Shown here piece after piece: positions 60,057-64,000 of a stretch of 64,000 bases of DNA (the stretch's first letter is position 1; each line of letters begins with the position of its first letter). The translations under genes were made by a program, and so were the position numbers. A model generated the notes under the pieces. The model made no database searches. It saw only the letters and a list, made by a program, of their open reading frames with translations, and was not told the DNA's origin. The DNA comes from Lysobacter arenosi. GTDB lineage: Bacteria; Pseudomonadota; Gammaproteobacteria; Xanthomonadales; Xanthomonadaceae. The stretch lies in contig NZ_CP071517.1 in the NCBI RefSeq assembly GCF_016613475.2, positions 558,001 through 622,000 of the forward strand, in the 5' to 3' direction.

Positions 60057-61131
60057 GTGAGTGAGTCCCTGCAAGCCGTTGTTCCCGTTCTCGCCGCCCT
60101 CCGCCTGCCCGATACCGAGGTCACGCTGGGCGAAACCGGCGCCCGCATCCGCGCCGTCGAGGCCGAAGGCCGGGTGGTCGTCGAGATCGTCGCCGGATTC
60201 CCCTGCCTTGCGCTGCGGCCGTGGCTGGAAGGCGAGGCCGCCGCCGCCGTAGCCGCAACCGGCCGCCAGCTGGCACGGCTGGAGCTGCACTCGCGCATCG
60301 TCTCGCACGCCGTGCAACCCAACGTCACGCCGATGCCCAGCGTGCGCAACCTGATCGCGATCGGTTCGGGCAAGGGCGGCGTCGGCAAGTCGACCACCGC
60401 CGTCAACCTGGCCCTGGCCCTGGCCGCCGAGGGCGCCCGCGTCGGCGTGCTCGATGCCGACATCTACGGCCCGAGCATCCCGACCATGCTCGGCCTGTCC
60501 GGGCGTCCGGACAGCCCCGACGGCAAGTCGATCGAACCAATGCGCGCGCACGGCGTGGAAGCGATGTCGATCGGCCTGCTGGTCGAGCAGGACACGCCGA
60601 TGATCTGGCGCGGCCCGATGGCGACGTCGGCGCTGACGCAGCTGCTCAATGAAACCCGCTGGGGCGAGCTTGATTACCTGATCGTCGACCTGCCGCCGGG
60701 CACCGGCGACATCCAGCTGACCCTTGGCGCAGAAGATTCCGGTGGCCGGCGCGGTCATCGTCACCACGCCGCAGGACGTGGCCACGCTGGATGCGCGCAA
60801 GGCGCTGAAGATGTTCGAGAAGGTGCAGGTGCCGGTGCTGGGCCTGGTCGAGAACATGGCCGTGCACGTGTGCTCCAACTGCGGCCACGCCGAGCACGTG
60901 TTCGGCGAAGGCGGCGGCCAGCGCATGGCGGCGCAGTACGGCGTGCCGCTGCTGGGCAGCCTGCCGCTGGAGATCGCGATCCGCGAGCAGGGCGACGCCG
61001 GCGTGCCGGTCGTCACCGCGGCCCCGGACAGCGCCGCGGCCCGCGCTTACCGCGTCACCGCCCGGCGCATCGCCGTCGAGCTGGCCAGGCGGCCGCAGGT
61101 GGCCACGCCGCTGTCGGTGTCGCTGCTCTGA
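60057..61131 (+). pseudogene. mrp: Mrp/ApbC iron-sulfur carrier ATPase, interrupted by a one-base frameshift
   Basis: The protein is a P-loop NTPase that carries and delivers Fe-S clusters. The first frame (GTG start at 60057) has the deviant Walker A IGSGKGGVGKSTTAVNLA near residue 100, VLDADIYGPSIPTMLGL near residue 128 and DLPPGTGDIQLTL near residue 220. It then loses similarity. The family sequence resumes in the next frame as AQKIPVAGAVIVTTPQDVATLDA and runs to the end, including the cluster-binding CSNCGH near 60874-60890. One extra G at 60726-60727 explains it. With that base removed the protein is about 357 residues and complete. The gene is usually conserved, so a sequencing error is a serious possibility. 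Confidence 0.9.
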
Positions 61132-61208
61132 GGCGCCTGCCGCCAGTTCCCCGTAGCCGCTCCGGCTGACACAATCCCCTTTCCGTTGCCCAAGGCCCCC
61201 GTACAAGC

Positions 61209-61778
61209 ATGAGCATCAAGTCCGACCGTTGGATCCGTCGCATGGCCGAGCAGCACGGCATGATCGAGCCGTTCGAGCCGGGCCAGGTCAAGACCGCCGC
61301 CGACGGCCACCGCATCGTCAGCTACGGCACGTCCAGCTACGGCTATGACGTGCGCTGCTCGCGCGAGTTCAAGGTCTTCACCAACATCAACTCGACGATC
61401 GTCGACCCGAAGCATTTCGACAGCGGCAGCTTCGTCGACATCGAAAGCGACGTGTGCATCATCCCGCCGAACTCGTTCGCGCTGGCGCGCACGGTCGAGT
61501 ACTTCCGCATCCCGCGCGACACCCTGGTGGTGTGCCTGGGCAAGAGCACGTACGCGCGCTGCGGCATCATCGTCAACGTCACGCCGCTCGAGCCGGAATG
61601 GGAAGGCCACGTGACCCTCGAATTCAGCAACACCACGCCGCTGCCGGCGCGCATCTACGCCAACGAGGGCGTGGCGCAGATGCTGTTCTTCCAGTCCGAC
61701 GAAGTCTGCGAGACCTCGTACAAGGACCGCGGCGGCAAGTACCAGGGCCAGGTCGGCGTCACGCTGCCGCGCACCTGA
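61209..61778 (+). CDS. dcd: dCTP deaminase
   Basis: This 189-residue trimeric enzyme deaminates dCTP to dUTP on the route to dTTP. The family motifs [20 protein letters not shown] near residue 38, [20 protein letters not shown] near residue 95, [19 protein letters not shown] near residue 116 (with the catalytic-loop residues) and [16 protein letters not shown] near residue 151 are intact. Length agrees with E. coli (193). It follows mrp on the same strand at 77 bases. Confidence 0.96.
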   Translation: MSIKSDRWIRRMAEQHGMIEPFEPGQVKTAADGHRIVSYGTSSYGYDVRCSREFKVFTNINSTIVDPKHFDSGSFVDIESDVCIIPPNSFALARTVEYFRIPRDTLVVCLGKSTYARCGIIVNVTPLEPEWEGHVTLEFSNTTPLPARIYANEGVAQMLFFQSDEVCETSYKDRGGKYQGQVGVTLPRT

Positions 61779-61790
61779 CCGGAAGCGATC

Positions 61791-61815
61791 CACAGGCCGC
61801 CAGCGGCGGCCTGTG
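61791..61815. terminator. Perfect 11-base hairpin between dcd and convergent small gene
   Basis: CACAGGCCGCC and its exact complement GGCGGCCTGTG are separated by a three-base loop, 13 bases past the dcd stop and 14 before the convergent gene's stop. There is no T-run on either strand, so it may be a bidirectional stop of the non-canonical kind or a simple RNA 3' stabiliser. Confidence 0.6.
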
Positions 61816-61828
61816 AGAGGGCAATCCC

Positions 61829-62125
61829 TCAGCGACGCACGTAGGTGACGAAGAATCCCTGCAGGTCGCCGTTCTCGGTGTAACCCACCACGCTCTGCAC
61901 CTGGTAACCATTGCTGTTGAACGCGCGATGGGCCTGGTTGAGCTCGCTGGCCGAGCCGTTCTTGCGCGCGCCCAGGTCGACGTCGACATACAGGCTCACG
62001 GTCTGCTGACCGGTCTGGGCGAACTCGGCCGCCTTCTTGTCGTACTGGGACTGCGTGGCGGCCAGCGCCAGGGCAGGGGTGATCAGGCACGCGGCCAGCA
62101 GGGCAGCGACAACGGTCTTGCGCAT
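61829..62125 (-). CDS. Small exported protein of unknown function
   Basis: This 98-residue protein has a typical signal peptide (MRKTVVAALLAACLI, cut near ALA, residues 20-23). The mature 75 residues have no family I recognise; they contain SLYVDVDLGARKNGS, HRAFNSNGYQVQSVVGY and GFFVTYVRR, suggesting a small alpha/beta domain. There are no cysteines in the mature part. It lies 11 bases downstream of pcp on the same strand and may be co-transcribed. Function cannot be inferred. Confidence 0.75.
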   Translation of the reverse strand: MRKTVVAALLAACLITPALALAATQSQYDKKAAEFAQTGQQTVSLYVDVDLGARKNGSASELNQAHRAFNSNGYQVQSVVGYTENGDLQGFFVTYVRR

Positions 62126-62136
62126 CAGGGTGTCCT

Positions 62137-62793
62137 TCAGTGGGTGGTGCCCGCCGCCAGGCGGACATCGTGTTCGACAGTCAACGCGGTGGCGACCGCC
62201 AGGCGCAGGGCCTGGCTCACCACCGACGGCGGCAGACTCGGCGCGCCCGGGTGTCGCGCGGCCTGCGCGGGAGCATACGGAATGTGGATGAAGCCGCCAC
62301 GGACGCCGTGCACAGTTCGCAACGCGTGCATCAACCCGTAGAAGACATGGTTGCAGACGTAGGTGCCGGCCGTCTGCGAGATCTCGGCCGGGATGCCGGC
62401 ATCGCGCAGCGCCGACAGCATCGCCTTGATCGGCAGGTCGCTGAAGTAGGCGGCCGGGCCGCCGGCGATGACGGCCTCGTCGATCGGCTGGGCGCCGGCG
62501 TTGTCGGCAATGCGGGCATCGTCGACGTTGATGGCCACGCGCTCCAGCGCGATCTGCGCGCGGCCGCCGGCCTGGCCGACGCAGATCGCCAGCACCGGCG
62601 CGGTCTCGTCGAGCGCGCGGCGCAGGGATTGCAGCGAAGCGCCGAACTCGACCGGCAGGCAACGCGTAGCGATGCGGTGGCCGAGGATCTGCTCGCCATC
62701 GAGCGCGGACACGGCCTCCCAGCTCGGATTGCTGTCCTCGCCGCCGAAGGGGGCGAAGCCGGTGAGCAGGACGGTGGGAATAGGCGCGGTCAC
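62137..62793 (-). CDS. pcp: Pyroglutamyl-peptidase (pyrrolidone-carboxylate peptidase)
   Basis: This 218-residue cysteine peptidase (family C15) removes N-terminal pyroglutamate from peptides. It begins with [21 protein letters not shown], has the catalytic glutamate in [14 protein letters not shown] near residue 82, the nucleophilic cysteine in [16 protein letters not shown] near 146 and the catalytic histidine in GGFIHIPY near 170; all three triad members are present. It lies 13 bases downstream of the DUF979 gene, a frequent arrangement. Confidence 0.96.
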   Translation of the reverse strand: MTAPIPTVLLTGFAPFGGEDSNPSWEAVSALDGEQILGHRIATRCLPVEFGASLQSLRRALDETAPVLAICVGQAGGRAQIALERVAINVDDARIADNAGAQPIDEAVIAGGPAAYFSDLPIKAMLSALRDAGIPAEISQTAGTYVCNHVFYGLMHALRTVHGVRGGFIHIPYAPAQAARHPGAPSLPPSVVSQALRLAVATALTVEHDVRLAAGTTH

Positions 62794-62806
62794 GGAAGCA
62801 AGGCTC

Positions 62807-63772
62807 TCACTTGAACGCCAGCCAGTACATCAGCAGCAGGTTCACCGCCAGCAGCGGCACCGCGGTGGCGATCTGCACCCGGATCACCGCATTGGGGTCA
62901 TCGAGTTCCAGCAGCGCCGCCGGCACCAGGTTGAAGTTGGCCGCCATCGGCGTCATCAGCGTCCCGCAATAACCGGTCAGCATGCCAAGCGCGCCGAGGA
63001 TCGCCGGCTCCGCGCCATGCTGCTGGATCAGCAGCGGCAGGCCGATGCCGGCGGTCATCACCGGAAACGCGGCGAAGGCATTGCCCATGATCATCGTGAA
63101 CACCACCATGCCCAGCCCATAGGCCAGCACGCAGGCCACGCGGCTGTCGGCGGGAATCACCGCGGACACGATCGACGCCACCGCATCGCCGACGCCGCTG
63201 GCAGCGAACACGCCGCCGAGCGTCGCCAGTACCAGCGGCAGCAGCGCCGCCCAGCCCATCGTGTCGAGCAGGCGCCGGCCTTCGCTGGCCGCGCGGATCG
63301 GCCGCTCGCGCGTCACCACGACCGCGGCCAGCGCCGCCAGCACGCACGCCAGGGCCAGCCCGATCAGGGTGATGCTGCCCTCGCCGAACAACGGCGTGCC
63401 GAAGATCACGATGTACTTGCCGAACAACACGATCAGCACGGTGATCGCCGGGATCAGCAATGCCGGCACGAACAGGCGATGGCCCAGGCGCAAGGCCGAG
63501 GCCCGGCGCTGATCTTCAGGTGCTTCGGCAATGTGTTCCCGGCGCATGCGCGTGGCCAGCAGCGCCAGCACGATGACGGCCGCGCCGGCCAGCTGCGACG
63601 GCAGCGGATTGCCGGCCTTGCTGGCCGTCAGCACCAGCTTGCCGGTGGCGAACAGCACGCCCAGCATCGACCAGAACGCGGCATGGGCGTAGCGACCTTC
63701 GCGCAGGTTGCTGCCGCCTGCGAAGAACAGGAACAGCGCCAGCACGATGTAGAAATGTTCAATCGACAGCAT
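62807..63772 (-). CDS. DUF979-family membrane permease
   Basis: This 321-residue protein has about nine membrane helices and is a member of DUF979. Visible conserved parts are the N-terminal [23 protein letters not shown], the internal [27 protein letters not shown] and [31 protein letters not shown]. The last two look like the substrate-binding loops of C4-dicarboxylate or ArsB-type permeases. It overlaps the DUF969 gene at its start and precedes pcp. This DUF969-DUF979-pcp trio is recurrent; import of pyroglutamate-containing compounds is a common guess but is not shown. Confidence 0.9.
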   Translation of the reverse strand: MLSIEHFYIVLALFLFFAGGSNLREGRYAHAAFWSMLGVLFATGKLVLTASKAGNPLPSQLAGAAVIVLALLATRMRREHIAEAPEDQRRASALRLGHRLFVPALLIPAITVLIVLFGKYIVIFGTPLFGEGSITLIGLALACVLAALAAVVVTRERPIRAASEGRRLLDTMGWAALLPLVLATLGGVFAASGVGDAVASIVSAVIPADSRVACVLAYGLGMVVFTMIMGNAFAAFPVMTAGIGLPLLIQQHGAEPAILGALGMLTGYCGTLMTPMAANFNLVPAALLELDDPNAVIRVQIATAVPLLAVNLLLMYWLAFK

Positions 63773-64000
63773 CGTGGCGCTCCGTGCTGTCGGTCGACGA
63801 ACTCATCCGGCGGGCGAGGCCGCGCTGGAAGAAGACGATGCGCACGGCGTGGATCACGAACGCGGCGATCGCGGTCGGGATCGCCCACAGCGCGATCTGT
63901 AACGGCTCCAGGGTGATGCCGTGTTCGGCGTAGAAGCCCTGGATCAGCAGCACCGCGCCGAAGGCGAGGAACACGTCCTCGCCGAAGAAGCGGCCGACGT
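63759..64000 (-). CDS. DUF969-family membrane protein, C-terminal part (partial)
   Basis: The gene enters from the right edge; about 80 C-terminal codons are visible. They encode two hydrophobic segments (LAFGAVLLIQGFYAEHG and LEPLQIALWAIPTAIAAFVI) and a basic end with [14 protein letters not shown], consistent with the C-terminus of DUF969, the usual partner of DUF979. The stop overlaps the DUF979 start by 14 bases. Its beginning lies outside the window, so the start and promoter of the operon cannot be seen. Confidence 0.85.
   Translation of the reverse strand, partial: VGRFFGEDVFLAFGAVLLIQGFYAEHGITLEPLQIALWAIPTAIAAFVIHAVRIVFFQRGLARRMSSSTDSTERHDAVD

Noticed and set aside
60720..60730. Programmed frameshifting in mrp
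   Set aside because: No slippery site at the break; a single surplus G explains it.
1..64000. CRISPR arrays, IS elements, prophage or integrase genes
   Set aside because: None seen: no regularly spaced repeat-spacer series, no transposase or integrase motifs on either strand.

Overview
The window is high-GC, densely packed bacterial DNA that looks like a gammaproteobacterium of the Xanthomonadaceae/Lysobacteraceae (Lysobacter or Luteimonas type). The main support is the gene order pcnB-folK-panB-panC-panD-pgi, the dapA/BamC-like pair, the GumN-like protein, a PrxQ with Xylella-type cysteine spacing, and the intergenic inverted repeats. This is inference from protein sequence and gene order; there is no 16S gene here. 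No phage, IS element or CRISPR array was found.

Bases 1-25.9k are a large cell-surface polysaccharide locus. On the + strand, the end of a nonribosomal peptide synthetase (A-PCP-C-PCP-TE-PCP), two alpha/beta-hydrolases of the exosortase-A-associated type and a Wzx-like flippase are joined by ATGA stop/start overlaps. Running the other way from 22.6k to 10.4k is an export and assembly operon: Wza-like lipoprotein, chain-length determinant, a BY-kinase-like protein with a degenerate P-loop, a beta-barrel protein, two GT4 enzymes, an O-antigen ligase/polymerase-like membrane protein, two NodB-type deacetylases, a GT2 and another GT4. A secreted beta-helix protein with a C-terminal anchor and a YdcF/ElyC-like protein lie between the two units. 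A galE with a one-base frameshift and a membrane sulfatase-fold protein flank the operon. No exosortase and no initiating sugar-phosphate transferase lie in the window, so the locus probably continues to the left.

Bases 25.9k-34.8k (- strand) hold a high-affinity potassium system: TorF-like porin, kdpF (30 codons), kdpA, kdpB, kdpC, kdpD, kdpE. Three TTTACG half-sites spaced by multiples of 11 bp lie upstream of the porin and are candidate KdpE sites. Then come a hydrolase, thiD, PIN-PhoH ATPase, PrxQ/Bcp and a GcvR-like ACT protein (- strand), and dapA plus a short BamC-like lipoprotein ending at a clear terminator (+ strand).

Bases 41.2k-64k are mostly housekeeping: 7Fe ferredoxin, tRNA-Glu(CTC), pcnB, folK, panBCD, pgi, queG, nnr, tsaE, an AMIN-domain amidase, mutL, a DUF1684 lipoprotein, a GumN-like protein, a soluble RnfB-like ferredoxin, metG, DUF2147, mrp/apbC (a second one-base frameshift), dcd, a small exported protein, and pcp-DUF979-DUF969, which runs off the right edge. 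Two single-G indels in otherwise well-conserved genes raise the possibility of sequencing errors.
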